The position numbers and the translations under genes are program-made. The notes under the pieces were generated by a model that made no database searches, was not told the DNA's origin, and saw only the letters and a program-made list of their open reading frames with translations. A stretch of 64,000 nucleotides of DNA from Candidatus Fredericiella danica (GTDB lineage Bacteria > Chloroflexota > Anaerolineae > Caldilineales > Caldilineaceae), in contig JADJPH010000012.1 of the NCBI GenBank assembly GCA_016713335.1, positions 1-64,000 of the forward strand, in the 5' to 3' direction. Shown piece by piece: positions 9,066 through 17,064 of the stretch. Each line of letters opens with the position of its first letter. The stretch's first letter is position 1.

Positions 9066-10004
9066 ATGCCCATGCCCCACTTCTACATTGTCGACGTATT
9101 CGCCGAACAGAAATATGCCGGCAACCAGCTCGCCGTCTTTCGCAACGCCGGTGCACTTTCGGGCGCCGAGATGCAGGATATCGCCCGTGAGATGCATTTC
9201 TCGGAGACGACCTTCATCTTTGACGAGCACCTGCAGAACGGCGGTTTTGACGTCAGAATCTTCACACCGGCGGAGGAAGTGCCCTTTGCCGGGCACCCCA
9301 CGCTCGGCACCGCGCACGTCATCCGCAACTACGTATTGAATGGTCAGGCGGAGAAGGTGGTATTGAACCTGAAGGTCGGACAGATTCCGGTGAGCTTTGG
9401 TGACGACGGCTATGGGTGGATGCGGCAGGTGCAGCCGGTCTTTGGCCCGCAGCACCCGATCGAGGCGTTGGCGCCGGTGCTTGGGCTAAAGGCCGGTGAC
9501 ATTGATGGCCGCTTTCCCATCGAAGAGGTATCGACCGGACTCCCCTTCTTCATCGTGCCGTTGAAAAATCTGGCCGCACTCCAGGCAGCCACCATCGACC
9601 GGACACGCTATTTTGAGTTGATCAGCCACACCACGGCCAAAGGGATTCTGGTCTTCTGCCCGGAGACACGCAGTCCGGAGAACAACCTCAGCGTGCGCGT
9701 CTTTGTCGACTACTACGGTGTACCGGAAGACCCGGCCACCGGCAGCGCGAACGGCTGCTTGGCGGCATATCTTGTGCAGCATCAATACACCGGACAGGCG
9801 AGCATTGATCTGCGCAACGAACAGGGCTACGAAATTTTACGCCCATCGTTGCTACTGCTCCGCGCCAGCAAAACCGGCGCCGAATTCAACATCAACGTCG
9901 GCGGCAAAAGCATCGTGGTCGCCGAAGGCGACTTTAAGCGCGGCTCGATCCCCGTCCCCCCGTCACCTCCCGTCCGTCAGAGCACCATCCCGTCAGGGTG
10001 GTGA
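9066..10004 (+). CDS. PhzF family isomerase/epimerase
   Basis: 312 residues with the full PhzF signature: FYIVDVFAEQKYAGNQLAVF at the N-terminus (the catalytic-type Glu is within the later SETTFIF), then RIFTPAEEVPFAGHPTLG and the second-half motif DPATGSANGCLAAYL. The family includes PhzF of phenazine synthesis and many uncharacterised epimerases; nothing here points to phenazines. The last 20 residues after EGDFKRG are atypical (Pro/Ser-rich), so the natural stop may have been lost to an indel near 9,940. No good ribosome site is visible; the start codon lies just beyond the damaged end of the LURP-one gene. Confidence 0.87.
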   Translation: MPMPHFYIVDVFAEQKYAGNQLAVFRNAGALSGAEMQDIAREMHFSETTFIFDEHLQNGGFDVRIFTPAEEVPFAGHPTLGTAHVIRNYVLNGQAEKVVLNLKVGQIPVSFGDDGYGWMRQVQPVFGPQHPIEALAPVLGLKAGDIDGRFPIEEVSTGLPFFIVPLKNLAALQAATIDRTRYFELISHTTAKGILVFCPETRSPENNLSVRVFVDYYGVPEDPATGSANGCLAAYLVQHQYTGQASIDLRNEQGYEILRPSLLLLRASKTGAEFNINVGGKSIVVAEGDFKRGSIPVPPSPPVRQSTIPSGW

Positions 10005-10313
10005 TCCCGGGCCGGGGTGCCCTCGCAAAGGGGTGCTCGCTGGCCAGCAAAGCGGTGCGCCGCAAAGAACCGCCCTCGGCAAGCGCCACACCGTGCGGCA
10101 CCTGATGGGCCGTGGACGTTGGCGCATGCCAGGGAGCGGCCTGGGCGTCGTGACCGGCGGAAACGCGAAGGCCAGAAGGCTTACGAGGCAGAACGGAGGC
10201 GCGGAGTTATTGCACCTTTGTGCCGATGATTGGCACCTCCGCGAACCCTGCCGCGCCCCCGCTACTCCGGGCGTGTGCTGACCGTCATTCCTCCCCCCAG
10301 ACAACCACGCCCC
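10005..10313. other. Intergenic stretch without recognisable gene
   Basis: I see no convincing gene in these 309 bases. The stretch is GC-rich and contains GGAGGCGCGGAG (about 10,193-10,204), resembling the short dispersed repeat seen at 26,052, 29,193 and 55,565. Open frames across it lack family resemblance and ribosome sites. Confidence 0.5.
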
Positions 10314-11390
10314 CTACTGGCTCGCCCCCACCGTCAATCGCACCGTGTTCTGCATCACCAGATGATTGTTCACATCCCGGATCTCCATCGTGACATCGGG
10401 ATCCGCCTTGCTCCAATCAACCTTGATCAACCCGTAATTATCGTCCGTGAACGCCGCGCCCAGCCGATTCTTGTCCGGCGCGACGCGCGGCGAATTCTGC
10501 GTCAATCCGCTCGAATCCACCTCCCACAACGGATACGGCACCCCCGCCGTCACCTTCGAAAATTGCGCCCGGTGCGTGTCGCCCGTGATGAAAATGACGC
10601 CATTCGCCTGCGTTTCCTCGATTAACCGCACCAAACGCGCCCGCTCCGCCGGAAAGTTCGCCCACGTCTCCCACCCGGTGCCATCCTGCAAAAACGGGAT
10701 GCTCGTGCCAATCAACCGCAAGTCCGCGGGCGCGCGTAACTGCGCCTCGAGCCAACGCCACTGCTCCTCCCCCAGAATGCGCGCCTCCGGATCGGTCGTC
10801 GCCTGATACGGGCCAATGTCCTGCGCGGCCCGGAAGGCCTTTTGCTCGTCCGTGACACGGTTTAACGGGCTGCGGTCCCAACGCGTGTCGAGCAGCAAGA
10901 TCTGCACGCGGCGTCCCTCCGGACCATACCGGTATGCCGCATAGACCCCACCCTCCTGCGCACGCCGATGACTATACGCAGGCTCGCCAAAAAAGTCGAG
11001 AAACGCCGTCTTGGACTCCACTTTGATCGGGTTCTCCACCCCAATATCGTTCGCCCCGTAGTCGTGGTCATCCCACGTCGCCAGAATGTCCGCCTGCGCC
11101 TTGAGCCGCTGATACCCCGCTTGCTGCCCCAGCAACGCGTACTTCTCACGCAGCACCGCCACATCCTGCGTGTCGCCGTAGATGTTATCCCCCAAAAAGA
11201 TGAAGAGATCGGGCGCGCTGGCAAGCACCGCATCCCAGATCGGCTGCGGCAGATCCTGCTGCGCACATGACCCAAACGCAATCACGTCAACCGGCGCCAC
11301 CCGTCGCACCATCCACTCCGGCGCCGCACACCCGGCGGTGAGAAGAACGGTCAACAGCGAAGCCCAGAACAACTTCGGCTTTGGTTTCAT
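10314..11390 (-). CDS. PhoD-like alkaline phosphatase lipoprotein
   Basis: About 358 residues. The start at 11,390 gives a lipoprotein signal MKPKPKLFWASLLTVLLTAGC. The metallophosphatase motifs of the PhoD family are present: IAFGSCAQQD, FLGDNIYGD, TWDDHDYGAND and FITGDTHRAQF. PhoD enzymes are metal-dependent phosphodiesterases/phosphomonoesterases acting outside the membrane, used for phosphate scavenging. A C-terminal beta region (DVTMEIRDVNNHLVMQN) follows the catalytic core. It is probably monocistronic; the small gene at 11,420-11,602 lies upstream on the same strand. Confidence 0.88.
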   Translation of the reverse strand: MKPKPKLFWASLLTVLLTAGCAAPEWMVRRVAPVDVIAFGSCAQQDLPQPIWDAVLASAPDLFIFLGDNIYGDTQDVAVLREKYALLGQQAGYQRLKAQADILATWDDHDYGANDIGVENPIKVESKTAFLDFFGEPAYSHRRAQEGGVYAAYRYGPEGRRVQILLLDTRWDRSPLNRVTDEQKAFRAAQDIGPYQATTDPEARILGEEQWRWLEAQLRAPADLRLIGTSIPFLQDGTGWETWANFPAERARLVRLIEETQANGVIFITGDTHRAQFSKVTAGVPYPLWEVDSSGLTQNSPRVAPDKNRLGAAFTDDNYGLIKVDWSKADPDVTMEIRDVNNHLVMQNTVRLTVGASQ

Positions 11391-11419
11391 AGCGGCTTCA
11401 AGAAGAGGATACTTGCGAC

Positions 11420-11602
11420 TCATGGCCATAGTGAACTTTCCACATCGACCCCTCGCGTTGCCATTCGTTTCTTCACTTCAGAACTTGACACCCAAGCAGC
11501 GTTGGCGTTGTTCTCAGCCTCGATTTGCAACGCCTCCTGCACCGCTTCCAACATTTGCAGCCGTTTGGTGATTCGATTCCATTCATTTGGCGACTCCTGC
11601 AT
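11420..11602 (-). CDS. Small hypothetical protein
   Basis: A 60-residue frame beginning MQESPNEWNRITKRL, acidic/basic mixed, predicted largely helical, ending DVESSLWP. I include it because an excellent ribosome site (AGGGAGGA, seven bases before the ATG) precedes the chosen start, although longer in-frame starts exist. No family is recognised. It lies 29 bases upstream of the PhoD-like gene on the same strand, so they may be co-transcribed. Confidence 0.45.
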   Translation of the reverse strand: MQESPNEWNRITKRLQMLEAVQEALQIEAENNANAAWVSSSEVKKRMATRGVDVESSLWP

Positions 11603-11831
11603 TGCAATCCTCCCTGACAAAACCATGCGCAACGTTTTTTGCATCACGACCGCAATATTAAAACATGCTTTCAGCAAAATGGGTGTACAACGACAAAAGT
11701 GATTCTCCCGCAGGGACGCAGAGAAGCCGCCACATGACAATTACCCACAATCGGGTTATGCTAATCACGCATGGAGACTCCCCCCACGGTATGACGAAAA
11801 CGATCCCCCTTTGACCGGAGAACCAGCTACG

Positions 11832-13151
11832 ATGACTGCGATACCAATCGAACTCACAGCCGACACGCCGACCGCCCCCCAGATCGCGCCACCTAAGCCG
11901 GCGTCGGCGCCCTCGGTCGAATGGGGCTACGTCGACGACGAAGGCCGGCTGGTGCTGTCGCCCGAAATGCGCCGCAGCCTTGGCCTTGAGCCCGGCGCGC
12001 GCATGCGCATCGAGCACGAAGGCAACACCCTCCGCCTTCATCGTCCTGCCAGCCACCTGGCCAAGGTCTACATCGAGCCAACCGACTCGTGCAACCTTGA
12101 CTGCGTCACCTGCTTTCGCAATTCCTGGCAGACACCGATCGGCCGCATGAGCGACGAAACGTTTGAGATTATTCTGGCAGGGCTTGCCCGGCTTGATCCC
12201 ATGCCAACGGTCTACTTCGGCGGCATCGGCGAGCCGATGTTCCACCAGCGGACCACGGAATGGATCGCACGGGTCAAACAACTGGGTGCACGCGTGGAGA
12301 TGATCACCAACGGCACCCTGCTCACCGAACAGCGCAGCCGCCAACTCATCGATGCGGGGCTTGATGTGCTCTGGGTTTCCATCGACGGCGCTACGCCCGA
12401 AAACTATGCCGACGTCCGCCTCGGCGCAGAATTGCCCAAGGTGCTGGAAAACTTGAAACGTTTCCGCACCCTGCGCAAGGGACACAAGACCGCAAAACCG
12501 GAGATCGGGATCGCCTTTGTGGCCATGAAGCGCAACATCCACGACCTGCCCAAAGTGCTGATGATCGCCCGGAACCTGGGCGCGCTGCACTTCTCGGTGA
12601 GCAACGTGCTGCCCGTGACCGACGACCCCCAGGCCGAGGTGCTCTACAAGCAAACCATGCGCTCGCTGAGCTACATCAACTCAAGCCAAACGCCGCACCT
12701 GAGTCTACCCAAGATGGATTTCGACGAGTACACGCGCGAGGCGCTCTTTGCCGCCTTTCAAAGCGGATTCAGCGTGAGCTATGCCGGGGCCAACTGGGGT
12801 GGCAGCAATGATGTCTGTGATTATGTCGAGTCCGGGTCGATGACGATTGGGTGGAACGGCAATGTGAGCCCCTGTTGGCCCCTGCTCCATACGCACGGCA
12901 GCTACCTGCACCAGAAGGCGCACACCTCCTTCCGCCACATCGTTGGCAACGCCCACGAGCGCGAACTGCTCGACCTGTGGCATGACCCTGCCTATGTCGC
13001 CTACCGTGAGCGCGCAGGGCTTTGCGTTCCCCCATGCACCTTCTGCGGCGGCTGTGATGCTTCCGAGGACAACCTGGAAGACTGCATCGGCAACGAGTTC
13101 CCCACCTGCGGCACCTGCCTCTGGGCGCAGGGGTTGATCCGCTGCCCGTAG
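11832..13151 (+). CDS. Radical SAM/SPASM protein with N-terminal AbrB-like domain
   Basis: Residues about 30-75 resemble a SpoVT-AbrB swapped-hairpin domain (YVDDEGRLVLSPEMRRSLGL, then PGARMRIEHEGNTLRL). The radical SAM core follows with its CNLDCVTC cluster motif, GGIGEPMF and MITNGTLL. The C-terminal third has a cysteine-rich SPASM/twitch region (CDYVESGSMTI, SPCWPLLH, CTFCGGCDASEDNLEDC, TCGTCLWAQG) expected to bind one or two auxiliary 4Fe-4S clusters. Similar enzymes modify peptides or mature tungsten aldehyde oxidoreductase cofactors; no partner enzyme or precursor peptide is visible nearby. The ATG at 11,832 follows CCGGAGAA. Confidence 0.85.
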   Translation: MTAIPIELTADTPTAPQIAPPKPASAPSVEWGYVDDEGRLVLSPEMRRSLGLEPGARMRIEHEGNTLRLHRPASHLAKVYIEPTDSCNLDCVTCFRNSWQTPIGRMSDETFEIILAGLARLDPMPTVYFGGIGEPMFHQRTTEWIARVKQLGARVEMITNGTLLTEQRSRQLIDAGLDVLWVSIDGATPENYADVRLGAELPKVLENLKRFRTLRKGHKTAKPEIGIAFVAMKRNIHDLPKVLMIARNLGALHFSVSNVLPVTDDPQAEVLYKQTMRSLSYINSSQTPHLSLPKMDFDEYTREALFAAFQSGFSVSYAGANWGGSNDVCDYVESGSMTIGWNGNVSPCWPLLHTHGSYLHQKAHTSFRHIVGNAHERELLDLWHDPAYVAYRERAGLCVPPCTFCGGCDASEDNLEDCIGNEFPTCGTCLWAQGLIRCP

Positions 13152-13171
13152 GGGCCCAGGAAGAGGACAGG

Positions 13172-13205
13172 AAAAAGATCAACGCGGAGACGCGTTGATC
13201 TTTTT
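13172..13205. terminator. Strong bidirectional terminator
   Basis: AAAAAGATCAACGCG (13,172-13,186) pairs with CGCGTTGATCTTTTT (13,191-13,205) around a GAGA loop. A-runs and T-runs on both sides make it work in both directions, ending the radical SAM gene on the plus strand and the toxin-like operon on the minus strand. Confidence 0.85.
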
Positions 13206-13255
13206 CTTCGTCCTCCCAGTGTGGGCCTTCGTTTGATGCGTATGGATCGTTATGG

Positions 13256-14542
13256 TCAATCCGTGCTGCCCACTTCCTCCATCGCCCAATACTGTCCTGA
13301 TCGATTCTCACTCGCCGCCATGTGGGCGCCGTAGGTGTCCGAATAAGTGTCCAGCGACAGCATCTCCCCGTTGAACAGGTTGACGAGCCGGAACCACCCA
13401 TTATGCTGTGTCGGCAGACACCGCCAGAACTGGCCCGAGGTCCCCTTGTCTGTCACCATCGTCAACGGAAAGGCTTTGCCATCGTTCACCACATCCATGG
13501 CCTGGGTGTCGCCCAGACTTCTACTGATAACCCGCCACCACCCCTGCCCCACCCGCTGAAATTGCCATTCCTGACGGCTGTCACCGCCCGCAGAAACCGG
13601 CGCCATCTTGAGCCGTGCGCCGTTTAGCGTCAGGACATGGTCTTTGCTCGCAAGAAAGCGATTGCGCAGGCGATACCAACTGCCCTCCTCAAACGGACAG
13701 TGCTCGTAATAGTCTGCACCGGTCAGAACCTGCCGCTGCCGCTGCCCATCGGCGATGAGGCTCTGCGCCTGCGTCGTGATGTCATCCCACGTGCGCGTCG
13801 CGACGCCGAGATCCAGATCGAGATCGAGCGCATCCTCCCCGGCCATGCGCGCCACTTCATCTCGCATGGACGTCAAATCTGACCGGAGCGCATGCCATTT
13901 GCCGCGCACCAATTCCAGCGCTTGCTCCACTTCATCCAGGGGCGGGCCAATCGCCACCCACGGGTTAGCGGGGAACTGCCTGGCTGCGTACTGGCGCAAT
14001 GCCAACTGCAGGGTTGAATCGAATGACGCCAACTCCCGGTCAATCGCATTGCTCATGCGGACAATGTCGTCCAATTGATTCTGCAGCGCGGCCAAGATCG
14101 CAGCCGGGTCTTCCGGTGGTAAGCCTGGCACCCGCGCCTTGCCGTCGAGCGCAACCTGCAACGCAGCGAGTTGCGCGTCAACATCGCCGCTCGCCAACGC
14201 TGCGGCAAGCAACTGCAGCGTTGGGAAGGTGTAGGTGCGCCAATTGCGCGTGACGTCCACCAGATCCTGATACGACTGCAACTGGTGGAACCGCGCCGCC
14301 AATTGGACGTTCGTAATCTCGGGTAAGTAGCTGTCAAATGCAATTAGAAAGACAAAACGGTTGATTGCGGTCCAGTCATCCTCCTGAAGTTGAGCGGCTT
14401 GCGCAGGCGCCGTGAATTGAGTGCCGGCACTGGCGGACGCAGCGTGGGCAACGCCTGGCGCGGGCAGCAACACGGCGCCAAAGAAGACGCCGGCCACTGC
14501 CACCAGGGTGCTGATCAAGGACAACACTCGCCGTCCCCTCAT
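13256..14542 (-). CDS. Secreted helical protein with ricin-like lectin tail
   Basis: About 428 residues, third gene of the operon. A signal peptide (RRVLSLISTLVAVAGVFFG ending VAHA) is followed by a helical region (about 50-265) and a C-terminal beta-trefoil-like domain with three WYRL/WWRV/WFRL-type repeats (SWYRLRNRF, GWWRVISRSLG, GWFRLVNLFNGEMLSLD), typical of ricin-type carbohydrate-binding modules. The helical region ends in WHALRSDL...LDLGVATRTWDDI, matching WNALASDL...LDLGTARTTWKDL at the end of the pore-forming protein two genes upstream, so the two share ancestry there. It lacks the long hydrophobic segment. The ATG at 14,542 is preferred over a GTG at 14,554, with GAGAGG upstream. 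Likely a secreted accessory or receptor-binding component. Confidence 0.75.
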   Translation of the reverse strand: MRGRRVLSLISTLVAVAGVFFGAVLLPAPGVAHAASASAGTQFTAPAQAAQLQEDDWTAINRFVFLIAFDSYLPEITNVQLAARFHQLQSYQDLVDVTRNWRTYTFPTLQLLAAALASGDVDAQLAALQVALDGKARVPGLPPEDPAAILAALQNQLDDIVRMSNAIDRELASFDSTLQLALRQYAARQFPANPWVAIGPPLDEVEQALELVRGKWHALRSDLTSMRDEVARMAGEDALDLDLDLGVATRTWDDITTQAQSLIADGQRQRQVLTGADYYEHCPFEEGSWYRLRNRFLASKDHVLTLNGARLKMAPVSAGGDSRQEWQFQRVGQGWWRVISRSLGDTQAMDVVNDGKAFPLTMVTDKGTSGQFWRCLPTQHNGWFRLVNLFNGEMLSLDTYSDTYGAHMAASENRSGQYWAMEEVGSTD

Positions 14543-14569
14543 GGTCTTTCGCACCTCTCGCTTACTTCA

Positions 14570-17011
14570 CTAATTTGCTTCACTCTTGGCGAAGATCTCA
14601 ACGGTCACGGACTTGAAGCCTGTGAAGTCAAGCTCCTCAGCCTTGTTGTGCACATGCAGCGACCACGTCGCAAACGGGGTAGGCGGCACTGCTCCCATGA
14701 GATCCTTCGATTCGATATGACGCTTGTCGCGGTAGGCAAATCGAATTCGCACAGGCTGCGCAGCGGCAAATGCAAACCCGTGCTCAGAAACGCTGCGATC
14801 TCTGAACTGGGCAGCCTGCAACTCAACCGTAATCGGTGTAGCCGGATCAATGGCTTTGACACCGTCTAGCCAGACATAGACTTCGCTCAGGCGCACCCGC
14901 TGATCTTCGGCAAACTTATCGCCCGTGAGTGGAAAGGTGATCGTGGTTCCCAGCCGCTCTCTGATCTCGTTCAGTAGCTCAGGCTGGTCGAAGACTTTTT
15001 CAGCATGGGGGCTCCGCAAATTCTTGGTGCGCTTCTCCAGTGCCAGAGTTGCTGCGGCGGCCTGTTCCTTCAAGTCATTCACACTACTCGCAAGCGCAAC
15101 GCTTCCATCCGGCCAGGCAAGATTCTCATAAAAATAGGCAGCGCGAAAGTTGCTCAGTGATACATAGGCAGCCCGCCGCAGGTCGCGTAATCGATTCGCA
15201 CGGGAATCTTGCAGGATCTGCAGCATTTCCTCCTGCCTGGATAGATCCTGCGTCAGGGTCGTCAGCGCTGCCTTCTTCTGAATCAAAGCGCCCTGTTCGA
15301 TGATCAGCGTTCCCAAGGAGCGCGTGGCCTGAGCAAGCAGCGCTTGCTGTTCACTTTGCGCACGGCCGTAGATGGCGACCTTTTGCACCGCAGTCTTGTA
15401 TTTCAGGGCAGCTTCGGTCACCGCTTTGGCGGAATCCTTGTCACCGATGATCGCATCCAATTGATTCACTGCCTCTGCCTCGAAACTATCCCAGATCGCC
15501 TTCGAGGTGACAGGATTTGGCACGTTCACTGTGGAGTCGATCAACTCGCCAACCTGGGTCATCGTTTCTTGGACTTTGTTCAAGTCATCCAGCGGGAGCT
15601 CGATTTTGCTGAGGATCGTCGCCGCCTCGTACGCTGAGACTGCACCTGGCGCGGCGACTTTGAAGCCCTTAGCCAGCAGTTCCCTGTCTTGCCACACACC
15701 CTTTGCGATCCGCGCGAGTGGCTCGGTGTAGAAAAGCTGAAACATATTTTTGGCCTTTTCGGCGATCGGGGCATCGACGGTGGCAATCATCTGCGCCGTG
15801 CCCTTGATTTCGCCGATATCTGCCGCCGCACCGGCGAGTCCAGCCGGGTCGCCCACCACGATCATGGCGATCCCAATGCCGATCTCCACGACCGCCTTCA
15901 CGATATCGAAGGTCGCCTTGACGATCTTGTTGATTCGATCCAGCTTGATCTCGGTGTTCAGTTCAATTCCTTCCAAGGCAAATTCGAGCTTCCGGTCCGC
16001 CAGGTCGGCTGCTGCCTGTTTGAGTGCTTTCTGCGTGGCTGCAACAATTGCATTGGCGGCATCGATCTCATTCTGCAGCGCAGTTGCATCTTCGTGATCA
16101 CGCTGGATCCAGGCGCCTACCACCTTACCAACAACCTGTCTGAAGTCAGCGTGAATGTCCTGAAAGCTCTGATCAAGCTCGTATTTTTCGGCAACATCGA
16201 TCTGGCTCTTGAAGACCGCAAAGCAGGCATCCGCTGCAAGCGTTGGAATCGCATGGACAAACTGACCATCGTCACCAGCAGTTGGCAGAAGTTGTCCCAG
16301 GGCCGTCGCAGCCCGGCAAAGTTGGGCAAGGTCTGAGGTTGGATAGGTGCTCCAGCGTGACAACCACCGCAGCACTGCCCGACCAAGTTCGAGATTCCCG
16401 GTATTCGCATTGTCGATAAGCGCCCCCGCTGCCAGGTCAAAACTGCCGACCAACACCTGATAGAGCGGCTCACCTACGCTTAGCATGTCCAATGGCAGGC
16501 CACCTGCCGTCTTGACAAGCGCCCCATCCTGGATCGTGTACCCACAGAAGAGCAATTGACCATCCGCTGCTTCGATCGGCGCAGTGGAGGTCGATCCTCC
16601 CGCCTTTGGGGTCAGCTGAACCTGTAGGTCGCCTTTGATCGTATCCGCCAGCACCCGCACCGCAGGCGACCTGGGGGCAGTGGCTGCGTCAATCAATTCA
16701 GTCACCGCAGGTGAACCTTGGAGTTGCACATCGCGGCTGATAATACTCAATACAACGAGGGAACCGCTACCAAGGACGGCCACAAATTTGTCCGGTATGG
16801 TCACCGTATCGGCAAAGACTTCAAGGCTTCTTGCGCCGTTGCTCTGTGCGTCTTGATACGCCTTTCCCAGGTCCACCACGTAGTCAGCAGCAACCCAATG
16901 CTTTGACACATTTGAATACGCTGGCGCCGTAATTGAGGAAAGCCGGTCTTGCGCCCGCAGTGTATTTAGTACTGCACCATAACTGCTCTGCACCGCCAAT
17001 GTCTCGCTCAT
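14570..17011 (-). CDS. Large helical protein with hydrophobic hairpin, toxin-operon middle gene
   Basis: 813 residues, not assigned to a named family. From the start: a repetitive beta-rich N-terminal region (VFADTVTIPDKFVAVL, VRVLADTIKGDLQVQL), a helical bundle from about 190, a long hydrophobic stretch (about 364-399; IVKAVVEIGIGIAMIVVGDP then AGLAGAAADIG), further coiled-coil helices (QQALLAQATRSLGTLIIEQG), and a C-terminal beta domain (from about 670; FPLTGDKFAEDQRVRLSEVY, TWSLHVHNKAEEL). The layout of long helices with a central membrane-capable hairpin resembles alpha-pore-forming toxins, but at double size. No signal peptide. GGAGGACGAAAG precedes the ATG at 17,011. Gaps of 53 and 27 bases to its neighbours support one operon. 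Confidence 0.7.
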   Translation of the reverse strand: MSETLAVQSSYGAVLNTLRAQDRLSSITAPAYSNVSKHWVAADYVVDLGKAYQDAQSNGARSLEVFADTVTIPDKFVAVLGSGSLVVLSIISRDVQLQGSPAVTELIDAATAPRSPAVRVLADTIKGDLQVQLTPKAGGSTSTAPIEAADGQLLFCGYTIQDGALVKTAGGLPLDMLSVGEPLYQVLVGSFDLAAGALIDNANTGNLELGRAVLRWLSRWSTYPTSDLAQLCRAATALGQLLPTAGDDGQFVHAIPTLAADACFAVFKSQIDVAEKYELDQSFQDIHADFRQVVGKVVGAWIQRDHEDATALQNEIDAANAIVAATQKALKQAAADLADRKLEFALEGIELNTEIKLDRINKIVKATFDIVKAVVEIGIGIAMIVVGDPAGLAGAAADIGEIKGTAQMIATVDAPIAEKAKNMFQLFYTEPLARIAKGVWQDRELLAKGFKVAAPGAVSAYEAATILSKIELPLDDLNKVQETMTQVGELIDSTVNVPNPVTSKAIWDSFEAEAVNQLDAIIGDKDSAKAVTEAALKYKTAVQKVAIYGRAQSEQQALLAQATRSLGTLIIEQGALIQKKAALTTLTQDLSRQEEMLQILQDSRANRLRDLRRAAYVSLSNFRAAYFYENLAWPDGSVALASSVNDLKEQAAAATLALEKRTKNLRSPHAEKVFDQPELLNEIRERLGTTITFPLTGDKFAEDQRVRLSEVYVWLDGVKAIDPATPITVELQAAQFRDRSVSEHGFAFAAAQPVRIRFAYRDKRHIESKDLMGAVPPTPFATWSLHVHNKAEELDFTGFKSVTVEIFAKSEAN

Positions 17012-17064
17012 CTTTCGTCCTCCGGAATCGAACAGGTTCGGCAAAGTCAACGTCGGTTGGCCGG

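Noticed and set aside
15689..16336. A 215-codon plus-strand frame
   Set aside because: It is antisense to the large toxin-operon protein and has no ribosome site or family features.
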